Of a stretch of DNA of 64,000 bases, positions 54,167 to 62,712 are shown piece after piece; position 1 is the stretch's first letter, and each line of letters begins with the position of its first letter. Location of the stretch: the NCBI RefSeq assembly GCF_014202575.1, contig NZ_JACHHB010000009.1, positions 1 to 64,000 of the forward strand. Reading direction: 5' to 3'. The DNA is from Texcoconibacillus texcoconensis. Its GTDB lineage: Bacteria; Bacillota; Bacilli; Bacillales; Salisediminibacteriaceae. The notes below the pieces were generated by a model. The model did not search any database. It was given only the letters and a program-made list of their open reading frames with translations, and was not told where the DNA came from. The position numbers and the translations under genes are program-made.

Positions 54167-54919
54167 TCACCCCAAAATTTCTAATTGATAAGAAATGACG
54201 GATAACCCATACATCGATGCGGTTTCCGTACGTAAAATTCGTGGACCAAAGGCGCAACATGTTGCACCAGATTCGACCATTTGTTCTATTTCCTCGGGAG
54301 AAAAGCCACCTTCAGGCCCAATCACGAGGAGAATCTTGTCCTGTTTATTCACACTTGTAAGCGCAGCAGATAACAAATGCTGTTCACCTTTTTTCGCGGT
54401 TTCCTCATATGCGACGAAAACGTGATCATAATTTGAAAATGCTTGCGATAGTTCTTTCGTTGTCGCAAGATCTTTGATGTGTGGAACAATGCGCCTATGC
54501 GACTGTTCGGATGCTTCTTTTGCGATTTTTTCAAGACGTTGACGTTTTTTATCTTGTTTTGCTTTTTGCCATTTCACGATCGAACGATCCATGGTCACTG
54601 GTATAAAAGATGCTGCCCCTAACTCCGTACCTTTTTGGACAATCGTCTCCAATTTATCACCTTTAGGTAAGCCTTGAGCGACTGTCACATGCACAGGTAA
54701 TTCTGGGTCATCTAGAAGTTTCCGTATCACTTTAGCATCGATCGCGTCTTGTTCCACAGACGTAAGCGACACTTCGTAACAATCACCTTCGTACGTACAG
54801 CAAATGACCGTGTCACCAGACTCCATTCTCATGACACGGCCAATATGCTTTGCATCATCTCCAGTTATTTTTACCGAAGACTCGTTAAACGCTTCGTTAG
54901 CAAGAAAATATCGTTGCAA
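54167..54919 (-). CDS. rsmE: 16S rRNA (uracil1498-N3)-methyltransferase
   Basis: SPOUT-class enzyme that methylates U1498 of 16S rRNA. The 250-residue protein has an N-terminal PUA-like domain (DDAKHIGRVMRMESGD) and the C-terminal trefoil-knot motifs LLVIGPEGGFSPEEIE near residue 195 and GPRILRTETA near 225. A TTG start is inferred, with AGGTGA five bases before; a GTG three codons upstream is the alternative but overlaps the ribosome site. It follows prmA by about 10 bases and precedes mtaB. Confidence 0.93.
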   Translation of the reverse strand: MQRYFLANEAFNESSVKITGDDAKHIGRVMRMESGDTVICCTYEGDCYEVSLTSVEQDAIDAKVIRKLLDDPELPVHVTVAQGLPKGDKLETIVQKGTELGAASFIPVTMDRSIVKWQKAKQDKKRQRLEKIAKEASEQSHRRIVPHIKDLATTKELSQAFSNYDHVFVAYEETAKKGEQHLLSAALTSVNKQDKILLVIGPEGGFSPEEIEQMVESGATCCAFGPRILRTETASMYGLSVISYQLEILG

Positions 54920-54928
54920 ATTGATCAC

Positions 54929-55873
54929 CTAATTATGTGGTTTTTTCGCTATAATTGCAAGCCATTCTTCCATTTCTACAATTTCATCTATAACAAAGCC
55001 ACTTGACTCTAGAGATTCGAGCACTTGTTCTTTTTTTGCTTGGATAATCCCTGATGTAATAATCGTTCCACCTGGTTTTAAAATGCGATATGCATCATCA
55101 GTCATGCGAACAATGATTTCAGCAAGGATGTTGGCAACAACAGTATCACATTCACCAACAAAATGCTCAAGTAAATTCTTCTGCTCCACAGACACGACAT
55201 CTTGAACTTTATTCAATTTTGCATTAAGCCTTGCTGATTTTACCGCCACTTCATCAAGGTCTAATGCCTCGACGTCTTTGGCACCAAGTTTCGCAGCAGC
55301 AATACTCAACACACCTGATCCTGTTCCAACATCAACGATACGTTCGCCTTCTTTTATTCTTTTTTCAATGGCTTGTAAAGAAAGAACCGTCGTTGGATGT
55401 GTTCCTGTTCCAAAGGCCATTCCAGGGTCCAGTTCAATCACACATTCATCATCTCGTACTTTTTCATAGTCTTCCCAAGTCGGTGTGATTGTAACCTTCT
55501 CTGAAACTTTTACGGGTTTATAGTACTTTTTCCAAGCTGTCGACCATTCTTCTTCATTTACTTCACTCAATGAAACATCATTCGGTCCAATATCGATGTC
55601 TAAGACAATTAAATTATTAATTGCTTCTTTAATTGCTTCAACCGTTTCCCCTAAAAAACTGTTTATCGGTAAGTATGCCTTAACAATGACACCTTCGTTT
55701 GGATAATGTTCCGAGGAAAGTTGGTAGATCTCACCAAATTTCGTATCCCTTACTTTTAACAAGTCATCAGGGTCTTCGATAACAACACCACTTGCCCCAG
55801 ACTCATGCAAAATATTGCTAACAGGCTCCACCGCCTCTTGACTCGTATGGATACTAATTTCTGACCATTTCAT
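54929..55873 (-). CDS. prmA: Ribosomal protein L11 methyltransferase
   Basis: Trimethylates ribosomal protein L11 with S-adenosylmethionine. The 314-residue protein has an N-terminal substrate-recognition domain (about 1-105), a linker, and a methyltransferase domain with LDPGMAFGTGTHPTT near residue 147, VDVGTGSGVLSIAAAKLG near 178, and VANILAEII near 246 (N-I-L catalytic motif). The start follows GAGGGAG at 10 bases. It comes 31 bases after dnaJ in the same direction. Confidence 0.95.
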   Translation of the reverse strand: MKWSEISIHTSQEAVEPVSNILHESGASGVVIEDPDDLLKVRDTKFGEIYQLSSEHYPNEGVIVKAYLPINSFLGETVEAIKEAINNLIVLDIDIGPNDVSLSEVNEEEWSTAWKKYYKPVKVSEKVTITPTWEDYEKVRDDECVIELDPGMAFGTGTHPTTVLSLQAIEKRIKEGERIVDVGTGSGVLSIAAAKLGAKDVEALDLDEVAVKSARLNAKLNKVQDVVSVEQKNLLEHFVGECDTVVANILAEIIVRMTDDAYRILKPGGTIITSGIIQAKKEQVLESLESSGFVIDEIVEMEEWLAIIAKKPHN

Positions 55874-55904
55874 CGTCTACCAACTCCCTCTTTAAATTCA
55901 ACCT

Positions 55905-57032
55905 TTACTCACCGAAACTTTTAAAGGCTCGCTTTACCTTTTCAAAAAAGTTTTTATTTTGCTCATCCGGCACTTCATTGCCTTCGATTTCTGAGAATTC
56001 TCGTAACAGTTCTTTTTGCCTGTCTGTTAATTTCTTCGGTGTAATCACACGAAGTTGTACGTGTTGATCACCTTTGCCAGCACCGCGGACGTTTGGTGCA
56101 CCTTTTCCTCGCAGACGGAAGTTCGTCCCCGTTTGTGTTCCTGCTGGCACTTTCAACCTTACTTTTCCTTCGAGTGTCGGAACTTCTATGTCATCCCCTA
56201 ATGTGGCTTGCGCAAACGTAATCGGCATTTCACAGAAGATGTCATCACCGTGACGTTCGAAAAATTCGTGCGGCTTCACATTAATGACAACAAATAGATC
56301 TCCTGGTGGTCCACCGTTAACTCCGGGTTCACCTTGTCCAGATACGCGAATTTGTTGGCCATTATCGATCCCTGCTGGAATCGAAACATGGATCGTTTTA
56401 CGACGGCGAACTTTTCCAGCACCACCACACGTACGGCACTTGTCTTGAATAAACTGTCCAGTCCCATGACAATGTTGACACACACGACGGTTAACAACAC
56501 GACCGAAAGGTGTATTTTGCTCAATGTTTAATTGTCCACTACCTCCGCAATGCGAGCACGTATCAGGACTTGTTCCTGGTTTAGCACCTGAGCCATCACA
56601 TGTGTCACAATCTTCTTCACGTGGGATCTCGATATCTGTTTCTTTTCCAAAGATCGCTTCCTCAAATTCAAGGCCCATCGTATATTGCATATCTGCACCT
56701 TGGCGTGGCGCATTAGGGTCTCTACGACCTCCGCCGCCAAAGAACATGTCAAAGATATCACTAAATCCACCGAAGTCTCCAGCTCCGGCTCCGCCACCAC
56801 CAAAACCTTGGTTTGGATCGGCGTGACCAAAACGGTCATAGTGCGCTCTTTTTTGTGAATCACTCAACGTTTCATAAGCTTCTTGCACTTCTTTAAATTT
56901 ATCTTCTGCATCCGGTGAGTCGTTGACATCCGGATGATACTGCCGAGCAAGCTTACGGTACGCCTTTTTAATCTCTGATTCCGAAGCACCTTCACCGACA
57001 CCGAGTACTTCATAATAGTCTCGTTTACTCAT
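55905..57032 (-). CDS. dnaJ: Chaperone protein DnaJ
   Basis: Hsp40 co-chaperone that delivers substrates to DnaK and stimulates its ATPase. The 375-residue protein has the J domain with HPD near residue 33, a Gly/Phe-rich linker, four CxxCxGxG repeats ([32 protein letters not shown]) binding two zincs at about 145-215, and the C-terminal peptide-binding domains. The ATG follows GGGAG at 8 bases. It has its own promoter (57068-57097) and is separated from dnaK by a terminator and repeats, unlike the continuous B. subtilis operon. Confidence 0.97.
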   Translation of the reverse strand: MSKRDYYEVLGVGEGASESEIKKAYRKLARQYHPDVNDSPDAEDKFKEVQEAYETLSDSQKRAHYDRFGHADPNQGFGGGGAGAGDFGGFSDIFDMFFGGGGRRDPNAPRQGADMQYTMGLEFEEAIFGKETDIEIPREEDCDTCDGSGAKPGTSPDTCSHCGGSGQLNIEQNTPFGRVVNRRVCQHCHGTGQFIQDKCRTCGGAGKVRRRKTIHVSIPAGIDNGQQIRVSGQGEPGVNGGPPGDLFVVINVKPHEFFERHGDDIFCEMPITFAQATLGDDIEVPTLEGKVRLKVPAGTQTGTNFRLRGKGAPNVRGAGKGDQHVQLRVITPKKLTDRQKELLREFSEIEGNEVPDEQNKNFFEKVKRAFKSFGE

Positions 57033-57067
57033 CCTATCCACTCCCGACTCCTATTAACATAAGGAAT

Positions 57068-57097
57068 ATCATAACACTTAAATATTTCATCCTGCAA
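57068..57097 (-). promoter_or_regulatory. Promoter of dnaJ at the edge of a repeat
   Basis: TTGCAG (57092-57097) and TATGAT (57068-57073) are 18 bases apart on the minus strand. The -35 directly abuts the foldback repeat that begins at 57098. Confidence 0.55.
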
Positions 57098-57258
57098 GTA
57101 GAAAAGCGAAAGGTGCTTGAATATCGGCGACAAGTGCTGCAGGTCCGACAAGTAGAAGAGCTTTTTGCTTCAATTGTCGGACCGAAGCAATCTCGAGCCG
57201 ATAGCACCTGTAGCTAGACAGTAGAAAAGCGAAAGGTGCTTGAATATCGCGACAAGCG
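57098..57258. repeat. Foldback repeat with a truncated second copy
   Basis: A 36-base sequence starting GTAGAAAAGCGAAAGGTGC at 57098 recurs at 57221-57257 with a one-base difference. The first copy folds back: AGGTGCT (57111-57117) pairs with AGCACCT (57203-57209), ATCGGC with GCCGAT, and a perfect 10-bp inner stem joins 57142-57151 to 57174-57183 (GGTCCGACAA arm). It has no coding capacity and looks like a MITE-type dispersed element. Confidence 0.75.
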
Positions 57259-57261
57259 GAC

Positions 57262-57450
57262 ACTCATTCCGTTAATCATCTCAAAAACTTGATTTTTCAT
57301 AAGCTAACAGACATATGTTCCGTTATTACCTCGTTGAAAGCCAAATTAGCGATCTTTTTTCACAATTAACGGAACACATGTCCGTTCAAGGTAAAAAACC
57401 GCTTTTTTAAGGAAATAACGGAGTCTATGTCCGCCTAGCACCACACACTT
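57262..57450. repeat. Spacer with inverted ACATATGTTCCGTTA elements
   Basis: ACATATGTTCCGTTA (57311-57325) and TAACGGAACACATGT (57367-57381) are inverted, with 13 of 15 matches. Further related copies read CATTCCGTTAAT near 57265 and AATAACGGAGTCTATGTCCG near 57413. No ORF is supported; this may be another dispersed repeat. Confidence 0.6.
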
Positions 57451-57523
57451 AACTACTTGCCGATGAAATGATGAAACATTTTTTCAAGCTAGCATTCGCT
57501 AACAAAATCAACCTGTTTTCGTG

Positions 57524-57616
57524 AAAAAGAGGCTGACTCACAGGGGTCCTAATGGCGATAGTAAGAAAGTTTTTCTTTTACCATTAGTTTTGGCCCCACT
57601 TGTCTGTCAGCCTCTT
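57524..57616 (-). terminator. Terminator of hrcA-grpE-dnaK
   Basis: AAGAGGCTGAC and GTCAGCCTCTT (with small offsets) form the outer stem, and ACTAATGGTAAAAGAAA pairs with TTTCTTACTATCGCCATTAG in the interior, followed by TTTTTCA on the minus strand, 43 bases after dnaK. Confidence 0.85.
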
Positions 57617-57658
57617 AAGCGTTTCGATTCACTTGAATTAACGCAATTGAATCGTCAC

Positions 57659-59494
57659 TTATTTTTTATTTTCATCGTCATTTACTTCTTCGTAGTCAGC
57701 ATCTACAACGTCATCTTGCCCTGCTCCAGCATCGCCTTCAGCGCCTTGTTGTGCTTGCGCTTGTTCAGCAGCTTGTTGATAAAGCTTTGTAGAAAGCTCT
57801 TGAACAACTTCTTGAAGTTCGTCTTTCGCTGTGCGGATTGCTTCGATATCTTCACCTTCAAGTGCTGTCTTCACTTTATCTTTCGCTTCTTCAGCTTTTT
57901 GCTTTTCTGCTTCCTCGACACTTTCGCCAAGATCATTGATTGTCTTCTCCGTTGTAAAGACTAACTGATCTGCTTCATTGCGAAGGTCAATTTCTTCACG
58001 ACGCTGCTTATCTGCTTCTGCATTTTCTTCTGCATCTTTTACCATTTGCTCGATGTCTTCTTCAGAAAGGCCAGAAGAAGATGTGATCGTGATCGATTGT
58101 TCTTTGTTTGTGCCTAGGTCTTTCGCACGAACATTAACAATACCGTTCGCATCGATATCAAATGTCACTTCGATTTGCGGTACACCACGTGGTGCTGGTG
58201 GAATATCCGTCAATTGGAAACGGCCAAGCGTCTTGTTGTCAGCAGCCATCTCACGCTCACCTTGTAGGACGTGAATGTCAACAGAAGGCTGGTTATCTGC
58301 TGCAGTAGAGAACACCTGTGACTTGGACGTTGGGATCGTCGTATTACGCTCAATCAACTTCGTTGTTACGCCACCCATTGTTTCAATACCAAGTGAAAGT
58401 GGTGTTACGTCAAGTAAGACAACATCTTTAACGTCACCAGTTAAGACACCTGCTTGAACAGCAGCACCAAGTGCAACAACTTCGTCTGGGTTCACACCTT
58501 TGTGAGGGTCTTTTCCTGTAATTTTCTTAATTCCTTCTTGTACCGCAGGGATACGAGTCGAACCACCAACAAGAACAACTTTATCAATTTCATTTGGTTG
58601 TAGACCTGCATCTTTTAATGCTTGGCGCGTTGGTTTCATCGTTTTTTCAACAAGATCTGCTGTTAACTCTTCAAATTTCGCACGAGTAAGCGTTGTTTCT
58701 AAATGCTTAGGTCCTGCTTGGTCCGCTGTGATAAACGGAAGGGAAATTTGCGTTTGTGATACACCTGACAAATCTTTCTTCGCTTTTTCAGCAGCATCTT
58801 TAAGGCGTTGTAAAGCCATGTTGTCTTGTGACAAATCAATGCCATTTTCTTTCTTAAATTCAGCTACAAGATGATCGATAACTGCTTGGTCAAAGTCGTC
58901 ACCACCAAGTTCATTATCACCAGATGTTGCACGAACTTCAAAGAACCCGTCGCCTAGTTCAAGGATCGAAACGTCAAATGTTCCGCCACCTAGGTCATAA
59001 ACGAGAATCGTTTGATCGTTTTCTTCGTCTAAGCCGTATGCAAGTGATGCAGCTGTTGGCTCGTTAACGATACGTTCAACTTCAAGACCTGCAATACGAC
59101 CTGCATCCTTTGTCGCTTGACGTTGGGAGTCATTAAAGTAAGCTGGAACTGTAATAACTGCTTTCTCAACAGTTTCACCTAGATAAGCTTCAGCGTCGGA
59201 TTTTAATTTTTGTAGGATAATCGCGGAAATTTCTTGTGGAGTGTACTCATTCCCTTCCATTTCCACTTTGTAATCTGTTCCCATATGACGTTTAACGGAA
59301 ACGACCGTATTTTGATTTGTAATCATTTGGCGCTTCGCAACTTCACCAACTTGGCGTTCACCATCTTTAAAAGAAACAACAGAAGGTGTTGTGCGGCTTC
59401 CTTCAGCGTTTGGAATTACAGTTGCTTCGCCACCTTCCATAACAGCAACACAAGAGTTTGTCGTACCTAAATCAATACCGATAACTTTGCTCAT
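57659..59494 (-). CDS. dnaK: Chaperone protein DnaK (Hsp70)
   Basis: Central ATP-driven folding chaperone. The 611-residue protein opens with [18 protein letters not shown], shows [14 protein letters not shown] near residue 170 and [13 protein letters not shown] near 308 for nucleotide binding, a substrate-binding beta domain (about 365-480), and a helical lid ending in an alanine/glutamine-rich segment and an acidic tail ([14 protein letters not shown]). The start has AGGAGG at 7 bases. It is 50 bases downstream of grpE, the third gene of a CIRCE-controlled operon. Confidence 0.98.
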   Translation of the reverse strand: MSKVIGIDLGTTNSCVAVMEGGEATVIPNAEGSRTTPSVVSFKDGERQVGEVAKRQMITNQNTVVSVKRHMGTDYKVEMEGNEYTPQEISAIILQKLKSDAEAYLGETVEKAVITVPAYFNDSQRQATKDAGRIAGLEVERIVNEPTAASLAYGLDEENDQTILVYDLGGGTFDVSILELGDGFFEVRATSGDNELGGDDFDQAVIDHLVAEFKKENGIDLSQDNMALQRLKDAAEKAKKDLSGVSQTQISLPFITADQAGPKHLETTLTRAKFEELTADLVEKTMKPTRQALKDAGLQPNEIDKVVLVGGSTRIPAVQEGIKKITGKDPHKGVNPDEVVALGAAVQAGVLTGDVKDVVLLDVTPLSLGIETMGGVTTKLIERNTTIPTSKSQVFSTAADNQPSVDIHVLQGEREMAADNKTLGRFQLTDIPPAPRGVPQIEVTFDIDANGIVNVRAKDLGTNKEQSITITSSSGLSEEDIEQMVKDAEENAEADKQRREEIDLRNEADQLVFTTEKTINDLGESVEEAEKQKAEEAKDKVKTALEGEDIEAIRTAKDELQEVVQELSTKLYQQAAEQAQAQQGAEGDAGAGQDDVVDADYEEVNDDENKK

Positions 59495-59544
59495 GATTAA
59501 TCCTCCTATTCTACTTCCATTTATGTGCGATGTTTTTATGCTAC

Positions 59545-60117
59545 TTATGTGTTTACTTTCACCATTGCCGGACGAATCACGCGATCGTGAAGTTGATAAC
59601 CTGTTTGCAGCTCTTCAACGACAACATTGCTATCATATTCATCTGATTCTACCTGCATGACGGCTTGATGAACATGTGGGTCAAACGGTTGTCCGACTGT
59701 TTCAATTTGCTTTACACCTTCACCATTCAGCGCTTCGTGCAGTTGTCGATAAACAATATCCAGTCCTTCAAGAAGGTTTTTTGCTTCTTCAGTTTCTGGT
59801 GTTGTTTGAATCGCTCGATCGAAATTGTCAACGACCGGTAAAAGTTTTTCAAGGAACGTTTGCGAGCGATACTTCGCTTCTTGCTCTTTCGCTTGTTTCG
59901 TACGTCGTCGGAAATTATCGTAATCAGCTTGAACTCGCAGGAGACGCTCATTGAGATCGGACACTTGATGTTCCAAATCCTCAATTTTTAGCTCTTGCTC
60001 AGATTTAGCCTCTTGTTCGCTTGCTTTATCATCCTCTTGGATTTCTTGCTCTTCTGATACGGACGCTTCTTCCTGTTGCGATGTTTGCATTTCCTGCTGT
60101 TTTGATTGTTCTGTCAC
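59545..60117 (-). CDS. grpE: Nucleotide exchange factor GrpE
   Basis: Releases ADP from DnaK. The 190-residue protein has a long acidic N terminus ([15 protein letters not shown]), a coiled coil (about 45-105, with [15 protein letters not shown]), and the beta domain with [10 protein letters not shown] near residue 147 and [16 protein letters not shown] at the end. A GTG start is chosen, 8 bases after GAGGAGG; another GTG three codons earlier sits too close. It lies between hrcA (153-base gap) and dnaK. Confidence 0.95.
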   Translation of the reverse strand: MTEQSKQQEMQTSQQEEASVSEEQEIQEDDKASEQEAKSEQELKIEDLEHQVSDLNERLLRVQADYDNFRRRTKQAKEQEAKYRSQTFLEKLLPVVDNFDRAIQTTPETEEAKNLLEGLDIVYRQLHEALNGEGVKQIETVGQPFDPHVHQAVMQVESDEYDSNVVVEELQTGYQLHDRVIRPAMVKVNT

Positions 60118-60270
60118 GACGTTCACCTCCTCAAACCTAGGACCTAGTCGATCCCTTCTATATTCAAATTTCTTCTAAACCATAACGAAACCGCCTTTTT
60201 CGGTATGAACCAAAAGACGTTCGATCAGTCCAATACTGGAGAATAAAACGAATGGCGTTATTTGTCAATA

Positions 60271-61317
60271 TCACCACTCGTTTTTTCTTTGATATAGATT
60301 CGTCAACAGTTTCGACAAATCTTTGGAAATATAATCTAAAATCCCGATCACACGACGATACTCCATTCGCGTCGGCCCGAGAATCCCTACAGTTCCCATA
60401 TGTTTACCATCGATCGAATACGATGCAGTAATAATCGTACATTGATCAAAGGGCTCCAAATCGTTCTCTTCACCAATACGAATGGTCATACCATGATTTT
60501 GCGAACGAAAGAGTCGATATATCAACGATTCCTCTTCAAACATGTTCATCATTTCTCGAATTCGATCAACGTCTCGAAACTCGGGTTGCGCCAAAATATT
60601 TGTCTTACCAGAGTAATAGATTTGTTCATGGAGCTCTGGGTTAATGGTTTCATTTAGCATCCCAATCATTTCTTCATAATGATCGAGATATTCCCGTAAA
60701 ACGTAGCGAACTTCTGTGTTAATTTTCTCTTGGAGCTGAATAAGCGGAACATGCCTAAGTCGGTCATTTAAAATTTTCACAAACTTCTCTAATTCCGTTG
60801 TTTGAATGACTTCTGGGATTGACACCGTTTGTTTCTCAACATGCCCTGTATCAGTAACAATGATCGCAACCGCTGTGTCTGGCGAAATCGGTACAAGTTG
60901 AATTTGTTGTAATGACGAAGAAAACACAGCCGGCCCTAAGACAATCGACGTGTAACGTGTCAAATCAGATAGTATATTCGCGGAATGCTGAATAACCTTC
61001 TCAAGCTCGTTAAATTTTTTTGTAAACAACTGATCGATGTCAGCAATCTCATGTCGACTCAAACCCACATCCTTTGGTGCAAGGAGGTGATCAACATAAT
61101 AACGGTACGCTTTTTGTGATGGGATGCGACCAGCGGAACTATGCGGCTTTTCTAGAAATCCAAGTTCTTCCAGATCTGCCATGTCGTTTCGAATGGTAGC
61201 AGGGCTGAATTTGACATCACGACGCTTGGAAACACTACGAGAGCCTACTGGCTCCGCGAAGCGAATATAATCATCAATGATCGCTTCTAAGATGAGCAAT
61301 TGTCGCTCTGATAACAT
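60271..61317 (-). CDS. hrcA: Heat-inducible transcription repressor HrcA
   Basis: Repressor that binds CIRCE to switch off class I heat-shock genes; its activity depends on GroEL. The 348-residue protein has a winged helix (FSPATIRNDMADLEELGFL near residue 37, then HSSAGRIPSQKAYRYYVD) and a GAF-like dimerisation domain. The start follows GGGGTGA. A perfect CIRCE (61331-61357) immediately upstream shows autoregulation of the hrcA-grpE-dnaK operon. Confidence 0.97.
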   Translation of the reverse strand: MLSERQLLILEAIIDDYIRFAEPVGSRSVSKRRDVKFSPATIRNDMADLEELGFLEKPHSSAGRIPSQKAYRYYVDHLLAPKDVGLSRHEIADIDQLFTKKFNELEKVIQHSANILSDLTRYTSIVLGPAVFSSSLQQIQLVPISPDTAVAIIVTDTGHVEKQTVSIPEVIQTTELEKFVKILNDRLRHVPLIQLQEKINTEVRYVLREYLDHYEEMIGMLNETINPELHEQIYYSGKTNILAQPEFRDVDRIREMMNMFEEESLIYRLFRSQNHGMTIRIGEENDLEPFDQCTIITASYSIDGKHMGTVGILGPTRMEYRRVIGILDYISKDLSKLLTNLYQRKNEW

Positions 61318-61330
61318 AGTATCACCCCTG

Positions 61331-61357
61331 TTAGCACTCGTGTGTTTCGAGTGCTAA
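61331..61357 (-). promoter_or_regulatory. CIRCE operator (HrcA binding site)
   Basis: A perfect TTAGCACTC - 9 bases - GAGTGCTAA inverted repeat lies 14 bases before hrcA. TATAGAAT just upstream on the minus strand (near 61362-61369) is the likely -10, though no good -35 was found at normal spacing. Confidence 0.98.
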
Positions 61358-61419
61358 ATCTATTCTATACGTTACCAAATCACCATTGACTTTGTCAACG
61401 AAGTTCAACTGTAAATGAA

Positions 61420-62565
61420 CTACTCTTCACCTAATAAAAATTGTTCAAACACATCGTTACCGAAATAGATACCTTCTTCTGTTAAAGAAACGGCTTCGTC
61501 CGTTTCTTTTATGAAACCTTTTTCCGTTAAATAATCCAAAGCGTCCGCAAATACTTTACGTAATTCAATATCATATTTTTCACGAAACATTGATTTTGAA
61601 ACCCCTGCTTTCTTTCTAAGACCCATAAACATTTCTTCTTCCATCATTTCTCGCTTACTTACATGATGCTCTTCACGAATAGGTAGTTCCCCTTCTTTAA
61701 TCGACGTCATGTATTTAGGTAAGGGGCCGAGGTTCTCCCGGCGCACACCTCCCATATAACTATGGGCACCTGCACCCACTCCGTAATAACCCTCGTTGTT
61801 CCAATACGTCAAGTTATGCACACTTTCATAACCTCGCTTTGCGAAGTTGCTGATTTCATATTGGCTATATCCATTTTTCTCCATCTCTTCAATGAGTACT
61901 TGAAACATCTCTGCTTCTGTTTCCTCAGATGGTAACGGGAGAACACCTTGTTTCCACCGTTGATAAAACACCGTCTTTGCTTCGATTTTCAAGGCATAAC
62001 TACTTACATGATCTACATCTAAACGAAAAGCTTCGGCTAAAGTATCACGAAAACCTTCTAGCGTTTGCCCTGGTAAAGCATACATCAAGTCGATCGAGAT
62101 GTTGTTAAACCCAACCTTACGCGCAGCTTTTATTGTACGTTCCACATCACCTGGAGCATGGTCTCGTCCAATTTTTTTCAACAATTGTTCGTTGAATGTT
62201 TGCGCACCAATACTTAGGCGATTAACACCACGCTGTTTCAATTGCTTAAGTTCTTCCACGCCGACATTTCCAGGATTAATTTCAACGGTATATTCGATAT
62301 CACTTGCACGTTTCGGAAAATGATGAGCAATGCTACTAAGGAGTTTATCCAATTCTGTAGATTTCAACGCCGTCGGCGTTCCACCTCCAACATAAATGGA
62401 ACGAATCTCCTCTGGCGGGTACAGCGATGTAACACGCTTCATCTCTTGGTCGCAACATTGTAAATACTCATCTACAGGTTGGTATTGGTAATAAAACTTA
62501 TTAAAGTCACAGTAATGACATATTTGTTCACAAAATGGTACATGAACGTAAACAGCTTGAATCAT
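61420..62565 (-). CDS. hemW: Radical SAM haem chaperone HemW
   Basis: A 381-residue member of the coproporphyrinogen III oxidase-like family. It begins YVHVPFCEQICHYCDF, giving the CxxxCxxC cluster motif near residues 11-20, followed by YVGGGTPTAL near 60 and the C-terminal HemW domain. HemW proteins bind haem and insert it into targets rather than oxidise coproporphyrinogen; the older hemN label is probably wrong here. The start follows GAGGGG at 5 bases. It lies between lepA and hrcA, as in B. subtilis. Confidence 0.93.
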   Translation of the reverse strand: MIQAVYVHVPFCEQICHYCDFNKFYYQYQPVDEYLQCCDQEMKRVTSLYPPEEIRSIYVGGGTPTALKSTELDKLLSSIAHHFPKRASDIEYTVEINPGNVGVEELKQLKQRGVNRLSIGAQTFNEQLLKKIGRDHAPGDVERTIKAARKVGFNNISIDLMYALPGQTLEGFRDTLAEAFRLDVDHVSSYALKIEAKTVFYQRWKQGVLPLPSEETEAEMFQVLIEEMEKNGYSQYEISNFAKRGYESVHNLTYWNNEGYYGVGAGAHSYMGGVRRENLGPLPKYMTSIKEGELPIREEHHVSKREMMEEEMFMGLRKKAGVSKSMFREKYDIELRKVFADALDYLTEKGFIKETDEAVSLTEEGIYFGNDVFEQFLLGEE

Positions 62566-62583
62566 GATTACCCCTCAATCTAA

Positions 62584-62700
62584 CAGGAAAAGAAAGGCCC
62601 GGCCCTTTTAATGAACCATCAATCTAGCGCCTCCACCTTGTAGTGTCCAGCTCACTATATCGATGGGTCTAAAAAAGCCAGACCCTTTTAAATTCCCCTT
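62584..62700 (-). other. lepA-hemW spacer with small hairpins
   Basis: Contains a GGGTCT/AGACCC hairpin (about 62664-62693) and AAAGG/CCTTT followed by CTTTTCC (about 62588-62612), which may end lepA transcription. The stretch between them (AGCTGGACACTAC ... GGAGGCGCT) has some likeness to the repeat at 57.2 kb. Confidence 0.45.
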
Positions 62701-62712
62701 TTATTTATACCT

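Noticed and set aside
61358-61400. hrcA promoter with TTGACA near 61395
   Set aside because: The TTGACA is 23 bases from TATAGA, outside functional spacing; the operator is reported without a defined -35.
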